In this document: one piece after another, positions 16,559-25,197 of the stretch
Numbering within the stretch: the first letter of the stretch is position 1
Layout: each line of letters starts with the position of its first letter
Assembly (NCBI RefSeq): GCF_002531935.1
Contig: NZ_NWSV01000006.1
Span: forward strand, 1-64,000
Reading direction: 5' to 3'
Length of the DNA: 64,000 bases
Source of the DNA: Rhizobium chutanense
GTDB taxonomy: Bacteria; Pseudomonadota; Alphaproteobacteria; Rhizobiales; Rhizobiaceae
Program-made: the position numbers and the translations under genes
Notes under the pieces: model-generated
What the model was told of the DNA's origin: nothing
The model's input: the letters and a program-made list of their open reading frames with translations, nothing else
Databases searched by the model: none

Positions 16559-17836
16559 TCAGCGTGGTGTCCTTAGCGAATTCGGCGAACCGTCATTGGC
16601 AAGCTCGGGCATCAGCTCGGCGATATCGACCACCTTGCCGGTGCGCGAACTCGTCAGCGCGGCGATGCCGCAGAGCACCGACATGGCGCCGGCTCGCGTG
16701 CCGGCGCGCTGGCCGAGCCTGTCTTCCATATCGGGCTTGAAGATCATGTTGCGCATCCGGTCGTCGCCGCCGTAGTGCCCGCCCGTGAAATGCGGCACGA
16801 CGATGCGCTCCACAGCCTCTTTGCCGTTCGGGAAATTGCGGATGAGCAGGATCGTATCCTGCTTCGGCTCTTCCCAGGGCTGCGCTTCGTACTGGCGGAT
16901 TTCGATACGGCCTTTCGTTCCGTTGAAGGCGAGGTGATGGCCTTCGATCGGCTGGAAGGTGTTCAGTGAATAGGAGACATGGACGTTGTTGCGGTAGCGG
17001 ATGGAAACGACCATCGTATCGGGAATGTCGATGTCTTCGCGGAAAACGCAGCCGTCCCGGAAATAGCCGTCAATCTCGGAGGGATCTTCATAGAGCTGAT
17101 CGAGGAAGGGATCGGCTTCGAGATCGAGATAATAGTCGCATTCCCCCGTGTGCGGACAGAGCTTGCAGCGGGGTCCGCGGAACGGCCCCTTGCGGCCGTA
17201 GTTCTGCAGGTCGGCGAAGGAGGTGACGGATTCAGGATCACTGTCGAGATACCAGTTCAGCAGATCGAAATGGTGGGTGGCCTTATGGACGAACAGGCTG
17301 CCGGAATTTTCGGTATAGGCATGCCAGCGGCGGAAATAATCGGCGCCGTGCTTGGTGTTGAGATACCAATGGAAGTCGACCGAGGTCACCCGGCCGATCT
17401 CGCCGGCATTCAGCAATTCCTTGATCTTGGCCGCCGTCGGCGCATAGCGATAGTTGAAGGAGACGTCGACCCGGCGGCCGGTGCGCTTTTCGGCGTCGAG
17501 AATCCGGCGAATTTTCTCGACCGAGGTGGTCATCGGCTTCTCGGTGATGACGTCGATGCCGGATTCCAGCGCCCGCACGATGATATCGTCATGCGTATGA
17601 TCGGGCGTGCAGACGATGGCGAGATCCGGCCTCTGCTCGGCCAGCATGGAATCGATATTGTCATAGAGCGGCGCATTGCTGCCGATCATGTTGCGGGCCC
17701 GCTCGCCGCGCAGCGAATTCTTCTCGACGATGGCGGTGAGGTCGACATGTTCGCGCCAGCCCGCAAGCAGGTCCTTGCCCCACATGGTGGTGCCGCGGTT
17801 TCCGGTGCCGATCAGGGCAAAACGGCGTTTCTCCAT
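16559..17836 (-). CDS. Gfo/Idh/MocA family oxidoreductase with cysteine motif
   Basis: 425 residues. The N-terminal Rossmann site LIGTGNRG is at about 8-15. The family motif EKPM is at 99-102, and a catalytic-region pattern HKATHHFDLLNWY at about 184-196. A short cysteine cluster, C224-x2-C227-x5-C233 (PRCKLCPHTGEC), is unusual and may bind a metal. It is last in a minus-strand operon downstream of the TIM-barrel epimerase (40-base gap), the DUF993 protein and another Gfo/Idh protein. NAD-dependent oxidation of a sugar or sugar derivative is expected. Confidence 0.8.
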   Translation of the reverse strand: MEKRRFALIGTGNRGTTMWGKDLLAGWREHVDLTAIVEKNSLRGERARNMIGSNAPLYDNIDSMLAEQRPDLAIVCTPDHTHDDIIVRALESGIDVITEKPMTTSVEKIRRILDAEKRTGRRVDVSFNYRYAPTAAKIKELLNAGEIGRVTSVDFHWYLNTKHGADYFRRWHAYTENSGSLFVHKATHHFDLLNWYLDSDPESVTSFADLQNYGRKGPFRGPRCKLCPHTGECDYYLDLEADPFLDQLYEDPSEIDGYFRDGCVFREDIDIPDTMVVSIRYRNNVHVSYSLNTFQPIEGHHLAFNGTKGRIEIRQYEAQPWEEPKQDTILLIRNFPNGKEAVERIVVPHFTGGHYGGDDRMRNMIFKPDMEDRLGQRAGTRAGAMSVLCGIAALTSSRTGKVVDIAELMPELANDGSPNSLRTPR

Positions 17837-17876
17837 CGAATATCCTCCTGCATGCGTGATGAAACAAATAGTGAAA

Positions 17877-18707
17877 TCAGATCTGGCAGCAGCTCCGGAA
17901 GCGCTCGACGCAGGTGGCGATCACCTCGTCGGCCGGGCGTTTCCACCAGTTTTCGGCCGAAAAGATCTCGACTTCCTGTGCGCCGAAGAAGCCGGCAGCC
18001 TCGATCATCCGTCTTATGCCTTTGAGGTCGATGACGCCATCGCCCATCATGCCGCGGTCGAGCAGCATGTCCTTGGTCGGCGCCAGCCAGTCGCAGATGT
18101 GATGGGCAAAGATGCGGTTCATCCGGCCGGCGCGGGCGATCTGGTGGGCAAGGTCGGGATCCCACCAGACATGGTAGACGTCGATCGCCACGCCGACATC
18201 CTCGCCGAGCGGCTCGCACATGTCGAGCGCCTGGCCGAGCGTGTTCACGCAGGCCCGGTCGGCGGCATACATCGGATGCAGCGGCTCGATCGCGAGCTTG
18301 ACGCCGGCGGCCTGCGCATGCGGCAGCACGGCGGCGATGCCGTCGAACACCATCTGCCGTGCCGCGACGATATCCTTCGAACTGCCCGGCAGGCCGCCGA
18401 CGACGAGCACCAGGCAATCGGCGGAAAACGCCGCCGCCTCGTCGATGGCGCGCCTGTTGTCGTCAAGGTTCTTCTGCCAGTCGGCCTCGTTCGCCGCCGG
18501 AAAGAAGCCGCCGCGGCAAAGGCCGGTCAGCTTGATGCCGTTCGATTTGACGATCCGCACCGCCTCGTCGAGACCGGCCTTGGCGACCTGGTCGCGCCAG
18601 GGCGCGATCGAGGTGATGCCGTGCTTCAGGCAGATATCGACGGCCTCGGCAAAGCCGCATTGCTCGCGGATCGTCGCGAGGTTGATCGAAAGTCCTTCGA
18701 CCTGCAT
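17877..18707 (-). CDS. Sugar isomerase/epimerase, TIM barrel (xylose isomerase-like)
   Basis: 276 residues from the ATG at 18707, with GGAGG seven bases upstream; an ATG five codons earlier lies on the ribosome site. It has the AP-endonuclease-2/xylose-isomerase-like barrel. Putative metal ligands are Glu in LAIEPLHP, Asp in VAIDVYHVWWD, His in FAHHICDW and Glu in VEIFSAE. It is related to IolE/IolI, hydroxypyruvate isomerases and 3-keto-sugar-processing enzymes. Its place between Gfo/Idh dehydrogenases is typical of pathways that oxidise a sugar, epimerise or cleave it, then reduce it. Confidence 0.8.
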   Translation of the reverse strand: MQVEGLSINLATIREQCGFAEAVDICLKHGITSIAPWRDQVAKAGLDEAVRIVKSNGIKLTGLCRGGFFPAANEADWQKNLDDNRRAIDEAAAFSADCLVLVVGGLPGSSKDIVAARQMVFDGIAAVLPHAQAAGVKLAIEPLHPMYAADRACVNTLGQALDMCEPLGEDVGVAIDVYHVWWDPDLAHQIARAGRMNRIFAHHICDWLAPTKDMLLDRGMMGDGVIDLKGIRRMIEAAGFFGAQEVEIFSAENWWKRPADEVIATCVERFRSCCQI

Positions 18708-18736
18708 ACCATTTCCTCCCATTGCCGCGCCGGCGT

Positions 18737-19900
18737 TTAGTGGACGCCGTGGACGGCAAGCACCTGTTTCATGCGGCTCGCCGCCAGTTCCGGATCGGCC
18801 AGGACCCGCGCCTTGTCGGCCAGCCGGAAGAGCTCAGCCAGATGCGTCAGCGAGCGGGTGCTCTGCTGGCCGCCGACCATGGTGAAATGATCCTGCAACC
18901 CGTTGAGATAGGCGAGGAAGACGACGCCGGTCTTGTAGAAGCGGGTCGGCGCCTTGAAGATATGGCGCGACAGTGGCACGGTCGGTTCGAGCAGGTCGAA
19001 GAACTCGTGGTTGCTCTTGCGGCCGAGCGCGTCGAGTGCGGCGGAGGCCGCCGGGGCGATCGCATCGAAAATGCCGAGCAGCGCATCCGAATGACCCTGT
19101 TCGTCACCGGCGATCAGTTCGGCATAGTTGAAGTCGTCGCCGGTATACATGCGCACCGCTTTCGGCAGCTGCCGGCGCATGGTCACTTCCTTCTCCTTGG
19201 AAAGCAGGGAGATCTTGATGCCGTCGACCTTGGCGGCATTGGCCTCGATCACCTCAAGGCAGGTTTCCATGGCCTTCAGGTGATCACCATTGCCCCAATA
19301 GCCCTCGAGCGCCGGGTCGAACATTTCTCCGAGCCAGTGGATGATGACGGGTTCCCTGACCTGGCGCAGGATGTGGTCATAGACCCTGACATAGTCGTCC
19401 GGCCCCTTGGCGGCGACGGCGAGCGCGCGGCTGGCCATCAGGATGATGCGGCCGCCGGCCGCCTCCACCGTTTCGATCTGCTCTTCATAGGCCCTGATAA
19501 TCGTGTCGATGGTCACGTCGGGACCAGGCGACAGGTGGTCGGTGCCGGCGCCGCAGGCGATCAGCGCGTCCTTGCGGCCGGCCGCCTCGGCAAGCGCCCG
19601 GCGGATGAGGTCGCGCGCCTCCGGCCAGCCGAGGCCCATGCCGCGCTGCGCCGTATCCATCGCTTCGGCGACGCCGAGACCGAGATCCCAGAGGCGGTGA
19701 CGGAAGGCGAGCGTCCGCTCCCAGTCGATCGCCGGCGTCAGCCAGGGATCATTGTCGGCGAGCGGATCGGCGACCACATGGGCGGCGGCGAAGGCGATGC
19801 GCGGAAAGCTCTTGGCGTCGCGCTTCTTCAGTTCGATCGGCGTGCCGGTCAGCGTATAGGGGACGATCTTGCCGTCGAGGGGGAGATTGATCGTGGTCAC
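18737..19900 (-). CDS. DUF993 protein (dihydrodipicolinate synthase-like barrel)
   Basis: 387 residues, close to full length for DUF993. Recognisable blocks are LGLGVAEAMDTAQRGMGL, IACGAGTDHL and VIIHWLGEMFDPALEGYWG. KISLLS supplies a candidate Schiff-base lysine, and VRMYTGDDFNYAEL is in the C-terminal half. The family resembles class I aldolases of the DapA/NAL type, so cleavage or condensation of a keto-sugar acid is a reasonable guess, but no function is proven. It begins three bases before the Gfo/Idh stop upstream, so the two are tightly coupled. Confidence 0.75.
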   Translation of the reverse strand: MTTINLPLDGKIVPYTLTGTPIELKKRDAKSFPRIAFAAAHVVADPLADNDPWLTPAIDWERTLAFRHRLWDLGLGVAEAMDTAQRGMGLGWPEARDLIRRALAEAAGRKDALIACGAGTDHLSPGPDVTIDTIIRAYEEQIETVEAAGGRIILMASRALAVAAKGPDDYVRVYDHILRQVREPVIIHWLGEMFDPALEGYWGNGDHLKAMETCLEVIEANAAKVDGIKISLLSKEKEVTMRRQLPKAVRMYTGDDFNYAELIAGDEQGHSDALLGIFDAIAPAASAALDALGRKSNHEFFDLLEPTVPLSRHIFKAPTRFYKTGVVFLAYLNGLQDHFTMVGGQQSTRSLTHLAELFRLADKARVLADPELAASRMKQVLAVHGVH

Positions 19901-19903
19901 GGC

Positions 19904-21052
19904 TCAGAACTCCAGTGCGGGAACATCGAGCCAGCGGCGTTCGGCCCAGGATTTCAGCCCGAGTTCGGCGAGCTGCACGCCCTTGGCGCCGGCTTCCAGG
20001 CCGTAGGGCCATGGCGCATCCTCGACGACATGGCGGATGAACATCTCCCACTGCGCCTTGAAGCCGTTGTCGAAGGCCTGCGTATCCGGAACCTCGTCCC
20101 AGGTCTTGTAGAAGTCGATCGTCTGCGGCTGGTCGGGATTCCACACCGGCTTCGGCGTGTTGACGCGGTGCTGGCTCCAGCATTTCGTCAGGCCGGCGAC
20201 GGCCGAACCATGCGTGCCGTCTACCTGGAAGGTGACGAGGTCGTCGCGGCGCACGCGCACCGCCCAGGACGAATTGATCTGGGCGATCGCCCCGCCTTCC
20301 AGTTCGAAGGTCGCATAGGCGGCATCGTCAGTATCGCAATCATAAGGCTTGCCCTGCTCGTCGATGCGGCGCGGAATATGCGTGGTGCCGAGGCAGGAGA
20401 CCGCCTTGACCTCGCCGAACAGATTGTCGAGCACGTAGCGCCAGTGGCACAGCATATCGAGGATGATGCCGCCGCCGTCGCCCTTGCGGTAGTTCCAGGA
20501 GGGGCGCTGGGCCGGCACGCCCCAATCGCCTTCGAAGACCCAGTAGCCGAATTCGCCGCGCACCGAGAGGATCTTGCCGAAAAAGCCGGAATCCCTGAGC
20601 AGCGCCAGCTTGCGCAGGCCGGGCAGGAAGAGCTTGTCCTGCACGACGCCGTGCTTGAGCCCGGAGCGCCGCGCCTTGCGGGCGAGATCGATCGCCACCT
20701 GCAGGTCGTCGGAGATCGGCTTTTCGCAATAGACATGTTTGCCAGCGTCGAGCGCCTTGGACAGCAGCTCGGCGCGCATCAGCGTCGTGCCGGCGTCGAA
20801 GAAGATCGTGTCGTCGGGATTGGCAAGCGCGGCATTCAGATCGGTCGACCAGCGCTTGATGCCGTGCTTCTTCGCCAGCTCTTCCATCTTGGCGCCGTTG
20901 CGGCCGACGATGATCGGGTCGATCTCGAGTTTCTCGCCGGATTTCAGCGTGATGCCGCCCTGGTCGCGGAAGGCCAGAATCGAACGCACCAGGTGCTGGT
21001 TGTAGCCCATGCGGCCGGTAACGCCGTGCAAGATGATCCCCAAGCGTGCCAT
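19904..21052 (-). CDS. Gfo/Idh/MocA family oxidoreductase
   Basis: 382 residues. The N-terminus IILHGVTGRMGYNQH is a variant dinucleotide-binding loop. CEKPISDD is the family EKP motif (about residue 110), and GGGIILDMLCHWRYVLDNLFG is the catalytic-helix region with His. It is the first gene of the minus-strand operon running to 16559. Its promoter carries a TTGACA box and the 16-bp dyad at 21115-21130. The ribosome site is GGGAGG before the ATG at 21052. Confidence 0.85.
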   Translation of the reverse strand: MARLGIILHGVTGRMGYNQHLVRSILAFRDQGGITLKSGEKLEIDPIIVGRNGAKMEELAKKHGIKRWSTDLNAALANPDDTIFFDAGTTLMRAELLSKALDAGKHVYCEKPISDDLQVAIDLARKARRSGLKHGVVQDKLFLPGLRKLALLRDSGFFGKILSVRGEFGYWVFEGDWGVPAQRPSWNYRKGDGGGIILDMLCHWRYVLDNLFGEVKAVSCLGTTHIPRRIDEQGKPYDCDTDDAAYATFELEGGAIAQINSSWAVRVRRDDLVTFQVDGTHGSAVAGLTKCWSQHRVNTPKPVWNPDQPQTIDFYKTWDEVPDTQAFDNGFKAQWEMFIRHVVEDAPWPYGLEAGAKGVQLAELGLKSWAERRWLDVPALEF

Positions 21053-21114
21053 TTTTTCCTCCCTGGAATCTTTTGCGGCGGGGAGCGGGCATGCGGCCCG
21101 GCCCTCCCAAGCCG

Positions 21115-21160
21115 GTAACTAAACAGTTACTTGATGGCAGAAGAGCGCCAAGCCTGTCAA
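21115..21160 (-). promoter_or_regulatory. Promoter with 16-bp dyad operator for catabolic operon
   Basis: Read on the minus strand, TTGACA (21160-21155) is followed after 24 bases by the perfect dyad GTAACT-N4-AGTTAC (21130-21115). The operator therefore covers the likely transcription start of the operon that begins at 21052. The same arrangement, with the same 24-base distance, occurs before the binding-protein gene at 22065. A TetR-type repressor is encoded between the two sites. Confidence 0.7.
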
Positions 21161-21183
21161 GAGTCGAATCCGACTTTTGAGTT

Positions 21184-21861
21184 TCAGCGCTTGATCGAGG
21201 CGAGCGTGACGTGGACGATATGCCTTTCCCAGGCATTGAGATGGGCCGGCTCGATCAGGTCTCGGCCGAAAATGGTCGAGAGCGTGTACTGGTTGGAAAG
21301 ATAGAAATAGCCGAGCGAAGCGATCGTCAGATAGACATGCAACGGATCGGCGGTCTCGATGAAAACACCCTGTTTCTTTCCCTGCTCCAGCACTTGGGAA
21401 AGCTCGCCGATCAGATGTGAATGCAGCTCCTTGAGCCGGACGGACTGGCGCAGCCAGCGGGCGCGGTGCAGGTTTTCCGTGCCGAGCAGGCTCAGGAACT
21501 CCGGATGCTGGAGGAAGTAGCGCCAGGTGAAGAGCGCCAGTTCGCCAATGCCCTCCTCCGGGCTGCGGTCACCGATATGGAGCGCGCGCTCGGCGGTGCG
21601 GATGCCGACATAGGCCTCTTCGAGCACCTTGAGGTAAAGCTGCTCCTTGTCGCCGAAATAATGGTAGAGCATGCGCTTGTTGGTACCGGCGCGCTCGGCG
21701 ATGGCGTCGACGCGGGCCCCGCCCATGCCGTTTTCGGCGAATTCCCGGGTGGCCGCTTCCAGGATTGCGGCGCGTGTCCGCTCCGGATCGCGTTGGCTCG
21801 TCCGCTCCTGCGACGGACGTCGAAGCCGTTTCCTTTCCGCATTCCCCCCGCTGTCGTTCAT
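21184..21861 (-). CDS. TetR-family transcriptional regulator
   Basis: 225 residues from the ATG at 21861, preceded by GGAGGGTGGAG; a GTG seven codons upstream overlaps that site. The N-terminal TetR helix-turn-helix reads ILEAATREFAENG, then VDAIAERAGTNKRMLYHYFGDKE, which is canonical. The C-terminal part is helical with no recognised ligand motif. It lies between two copies of a GTAACY-N4-RGTTAY dyad: one before the downstream catabolic operon, one in the divergent region shared with the ABC operon. This makes it the likely repressor of both, and of itself. Confidence 0.85.
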   Translation of the reverse strand: MNDSGGNAERKRLRRPSQERTSQRDPERTRAAILEAATREFAENGMGGARVDAIAERAGTNKRMLYHYFGDKEQLYLKVLEEAYVGIRTAERALHIGDRSPEEGIGELALFTWRYFLQHPEFLSLLGTENLHRARWLRQSVRLKELHSHLIGELSQVLEQGKKQGVFIETADPLHVYLTIASLGYFYLSNQYTLSTIFGRDLIEPAHLNAWERHIVHVTLASIKR

Positions 21862-21958
21862 CGCTCCACCCTCCGTCTTCACGTGTTGCGCTCATAAGCC
21901 TTCGGTGCGAAATTGTAAAAACCGAATTTGAAGGCTGGCTCGCGAGCCGACACACCGC

Positions 21959-22004
21959 TTGACACGCTTGCCGCTTTGCCCGTAGCTTGTAACCAATTAG
22001 TTAT
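21959..22004 (+). promoter_or_regulatory. Promoter with dyad operator for ABC importer operon
   Basis: TTGACA (21959-21964) is followed by a TAGCTT box (21983-21988, 18-base spacer) and immediately by GTAACC-N4-AGTTAT (21989-22004). The operator would block the start of the transcript for the binding protein at 22065. Geometry matches the site at 21115-21160. The -10 assignment is weaker than the -35. Confidence 0.7.
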
Positions 22005-22064
22005 TTGCGCAAGCGAAACTAGTTTGGAAGCGTGTGGAGGCGCTTCCCTTTGGAGGAGGAAAAA

Positions 22065-23351
22065 ATGACTCTACGTGTAAGCAGACGTAATTTCGTTGCG
22101 GGAAGTGCGGCGCTTCTGTCGCTCTCGGCGCTCGGAACCAGCGCCATGGCACAGGAAACGCGCCTGCGTCTCCTGTGGTGGGGCTCGCAGCCGCGCGCCG
22201 ACCGCACCAACAAGGTGTCGGAACTCTACAAGGCGAAGAATACCGGCACCGCCATCACCGGCGAGTTTCTCGGCTGGGCCGATTACTGGCCACGGCTTGC
22301 GACCCAGGTCGCCGGCCGCAACGCCCCCGACATCATCCAGATGGACTATCGCTATATCGTCGAATATGCCCGGCGCGGCGCCCTCGCCCCGTTGGAATCC
22401 TACATGCCGTCGAAGCTGCAGCTCGAGGATTTCGATCCGGCGCAGATCGAAGGCGGCAAGGTCGACGGCCATCTCTATGGCGTCAGTCTCGGCGCCAACT
22501 CGGCCGCAACAGTGTTGAACGCCGCCGCCTTCAAGGAAGCCGGCATCGATCTCCCGACGCAGAAGACGACCTGGGAAGAATTCGGCAAGATCGGCGCCGA
22601 GATGACCAAGGCCGGTAAGCGCAAGGGTTACTTCGGCTTTGCCGACGGCAGCGGTGTCGAACCGGCCCTTGAAAACTACCTCCGCCAACGCGGCAAGGCG
22701 CTCTATACGGCGGACTCGAAGATCGCGTTCGGTCCTGAAGAAGCGTCTGAATGGTTCGATATGTGGGCTAAGTTCCGCGCAGCCGGAGCTTGCGTCACAC
22801 CCGATATCCAGGCTCTGTATAAAGACACGATCGATACCAGCCCGCTTACGCTTGGTAAGGCTGCCTGCGATTATGCGCACAGCAACCAGTTCGTCGGCTA
22901 TCAGGCCATGGTCAAGGATAAGCTGGCTCTGACCAACTACATGCGCATCACCCCGGACTCGAAGGGCGGCCATTACCGCAAGCCGTCGATGTTCTTCTCT
23001 GTCTCGGCGCAGTCGAAGGTGATGGATCAGGCGGTCGACTACGTCAACTTCTTCGTCAAGAATCCGGAGGCCGCGGTGATCCTCGACGTCGAGCGCGGCA
23101 TTCCGGAATCGAAGGCAATGCGTGATGTCGTTGCCGCCAAACTCGACGAAACCGGCAAGGTTCCGCTCGACTATGTTGCCGGCCTCGGTGATCTCGCCGG
23201 CCCGCTGCCGCCCCCGCCGCCGACCGGCGCAGGCGAAGGCACCCTTATTCTGCGAAACATCGCCGAACAGGTCGCCTTCGGACAGCTGTCTCCTGCCGAT
23301 GGCGGCAAGCAGCTTGTCGATGAAATCACGCGAATTCTCGCACGAGGCTGA
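22065..23351 (+). CDS. ABC sugar transporter substrate-binding protein
   Basis: 428 residues from the ATG at 22065, after GGAGGAGG. A twin-arginine signal, SRRNFVAGSAALLSLSALG, ends near AMAQE, so export by Tat is likely. It has the family 1 solute-binding fold and is a paralogue of the protein at 11199. It is the first gene of an importer operon with two permeases, a Gfo/Idh dehydrogenase and an ATPase. The ligand is unknown. A large or acidic saccharide is possible, given the uronate genes that share the putative operator. Confidence 0.9.
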   Translation: MTLRVSRRNFVAGSAALLSLSALGTSAMAQETRLRLLWWGSQPRADRTNKVSELYKAKNTGTAITGEFLGWADYWPRLATQVAGRNAPDIIQMDYRYIVEYARRGALAPLESYMPSKLQLEDFDPAQIEGGKVDGHLYGVSLGANSAATVLNAAAFKEAGIDLPTQKTTWEEFGKIGAEMTKAGKRKGYFGFADGSGVEPALENYLRQRGKALYTADSKIAFGPEEASEWFDMWAKFRAAGACVTPDIQALYKDTIDTSPLTLGKAACDYAHSNQFVGYQAMVKDKLALTNYMRITPDSKGGHYRKPSMFFSVSAQSKVMDQAVDYVNFFVKNPEAAVILDVERGIPESKAMRDVVAAKLDETGKVPLDYVAGLGDLAGPLPPPPPTGAGEGTLILRNIAEQVAFGQLSPADGGKQLVDEITRILARG

Positions 23352-23357
23352 TCCCGT

Positions 23358-24317
23358 ATGAGCAATGCGATGCGCACGCCCGCAGGGGCCATAACCGTGG
23401 AAAGATATCAGGGGGCCGTAGCCGAAGGACGCTTCCGGCGTCTCTGGAATGCCAATGCCCCCGGCTATCTCTTCCTTCTGCCATGGCTTATCGGCTTTTT
23501 CGGGCTGACGCTCGGGCCGGCCCTGATTTCGCTCTACCTCTCCTTCACCGACTTCGACATGCTGCAGTCGCCGAGGTGGGTGGGGACCGCGAATTACGTG
23601 CGCATCGCCACGGCGGATCCGAAATTCTCGGCCGCCATGCACGTCACCTTGACCTACGTGGTCTTCTCGGTGCCGTTCAAACTGACCTTCGCCCTGCTGG
23701 TCGCCATGGCGTTGAACCGCGGCCTGCGTGGGCTGTCGATCTATCGCGCCATCTTCTATCTCCCGTCGCTGCTCGGCGGCAGCGTGGCGATCGCCGTGCT
23801 CTGGCGGCAGCTTTTCGCCAGCGATGGCCTCGTCAATGCCGCTCTCTCGCATTTCGGCATCGAAGGTCCGAGCTGGATCTCGCATCCGAGCTATTCGATT
23901 TACACGCTGGTGGCGCTGTCCGTCTGGCAGTTCGGCTCGCCGATGATCATCTTCCTGGCCGGCCTGCGCCAGATCCCGCAGGATATGTACGAGGCCGCGA
24001 GCCTGGACGGCGCCTCGAAATTCCGGCAATTCTACAAGATCACCCTGCCGCTTCTGACGCCGGTGATCTTCTTCAATGCCGTCGTCCAGACGATCGAAGC
24101 CTTCAAAGCCTTCACGCCGGCCTTCATCATATCGGGCGGCACCGGCGGGCCGATCAACTCGACGCTGTTCTACACGCTCTACCTCTATCAGGAAGCCTTC
24201 GGCAATTTCCGCATGGGCTATGCTTCGGCGCTCGCCTGGATCCTGGTGGTGATCATCGCGATCTTCACGGCCTTCTCCTTCCTGACCTCGCGTTATTGGG
24301 TGCACTACGATGACTGA
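23358..24317 (+). CDS. ABC sugar transporter permease (MalF type)
   Basis: 319 residues with six predicted membrane helices. The first is at about 35-60 (YLFLLPWLIGFFGLTLGPAL). The inner-membrane coupling motif EAASLDGASKFRQFYKITLP is near residue 213, the EAA loop that contacts the ATPase. It starts seven bases after the binding-protein stop and overlaps the next permease by eight bases. Confidence 0.92.
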   Translation: MSNAMRTPAGAITVERYQGAVAEGRFRRLWNANAPGYLFLLPWLIGFFGLTLGPALISLYLSFTDFDMLQSPRWVGTANYVRIATADPKFSAAMHVTLTYVVFSVPFKLTFALLVAMALNRGLRGLSIYRAIFYLPSLLGGSVAIAVLWRQLFASDGLVNAALSHFGIEGPSWISHPSYSIYTLVALSVWQFGSPMIIFLAGLRQIPQDMYEAASLDGASKFRQFYKITLPLLTPVIFFNAVVQTIEAFKAFTPAFIISGGTGGPINSTLFYTLYLYQEAFGNFRMGYASALAWILVVIIAIFTAFSFLTSRYWVHYDD

Positions 24318-25197
24318 GATGACCGCTTCCGTCACGGCGGCCAGGCCGCCATCCGATATCACCAAACGCAGCCTGCCGGCGTCGCTCGTCATCCACGCCC
24401 TGCTGATCGCCGCCTCGCTTTTGATGCTTTACCCGCTGTTGTGGATGGTTTCGGCATCGGTCAGGCCGGAAAACGAGATCTTTTCGTCGACCTCGCTGAT
24501 CCCGTCGTCGATCGATATTTCCTCCTATGCGCGCGGCTGGAACGGCCTCGATATCAGCTTCGGCCGGTTCTTCTGGAATTCGCTCGTTATCTCGCTGCTT
24601 GTGGTGACCGGCAATGTCATCGCCTGTTCGCTGACGGCCTACGCCTTTGCGCGGCTGCGCTTTGCCGGCCGGAACTTCTGGTTCGCGATCATGCTCGGCA
24701 CGCTGATGATCCCCTATCACGTGACGCTGATCCCGCAATATGTGCTCTTTCTCGATCTCGGCTGGGTGAACACCATCCTGCCGCTTGTTGTGCCGAAGTT
24801 CCTGGCAAGCGATGCCTTCTTCATCTTCCTGATGGTGCAGTTCTTCCGCGGTATCCCGCGCGAACTCGACGAGGCGGCGATGATGGATGGCTGCAGCGCC
24901 TGGCGCATCTATTGGAAGATCATGCTGCCGCTGTCGTTGCCGGTGCTGGCGACCGCCGCAATCTTCTCCTTCATCTGGACCTGGGACGATTTCTTCGGTC
25001 CGCTGATCTACCTGAACGACATGAACACCTATACGATCCAGCTCGGCCTGCGCACCTTCGTCGACTCCACCAGCGCATCCGATTGGGGCGGCCTGTTCGC
25101 CATGTCGACCCTGACGCTGGTGCCGGTGTTCTTCTTCTTCCTGTTCTTCCAGCGCCTGCTGATCGAAGGCATCGCCACGACGGGCATGAAGCGTTGA
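24310..25197 (+). CDS. ABC sugar transporter permease (MalG type)
   Basis: 295 residues and six membrane helices, beginning at about 24-46 (SLVIHALLIAASLLMLYPLL). The EAA loop reads DEAAMMDGCSAWRIYWKIML near 195-214. It pairs with the preceding permease to form the channel of a carbohydrate importer. Its stop overlaps the ATG of the following dehydrogenase (TGATG), so translation is coupled. Confidence 0.92.
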   Translation: MTEMTASVTAARPPSDITKRSLPASLVIHALLIAASLLMLYPLLWMVSASVRPENEIFSSTSLIPSSIDISSYARGWNGLDISFGRFFWNSLVISLLVVTGNVIACSLTAYAFARLRFAGRNFWFAIMLGTLMIPYHVTLIPQYVLFLDLGWVNTILPLVVPKFLASDAFFIFLMVQFFRGIPRELDEAAMMDGCSAWRIYWKIMLPLSLPVLATAAIFSFIWTWDDFFGPLIYLNDMNTYTIQLGLRTFVDSTSASDWGGLFAMSTLTLVPVFFFFLFFQRLLIEGIATTGMKR

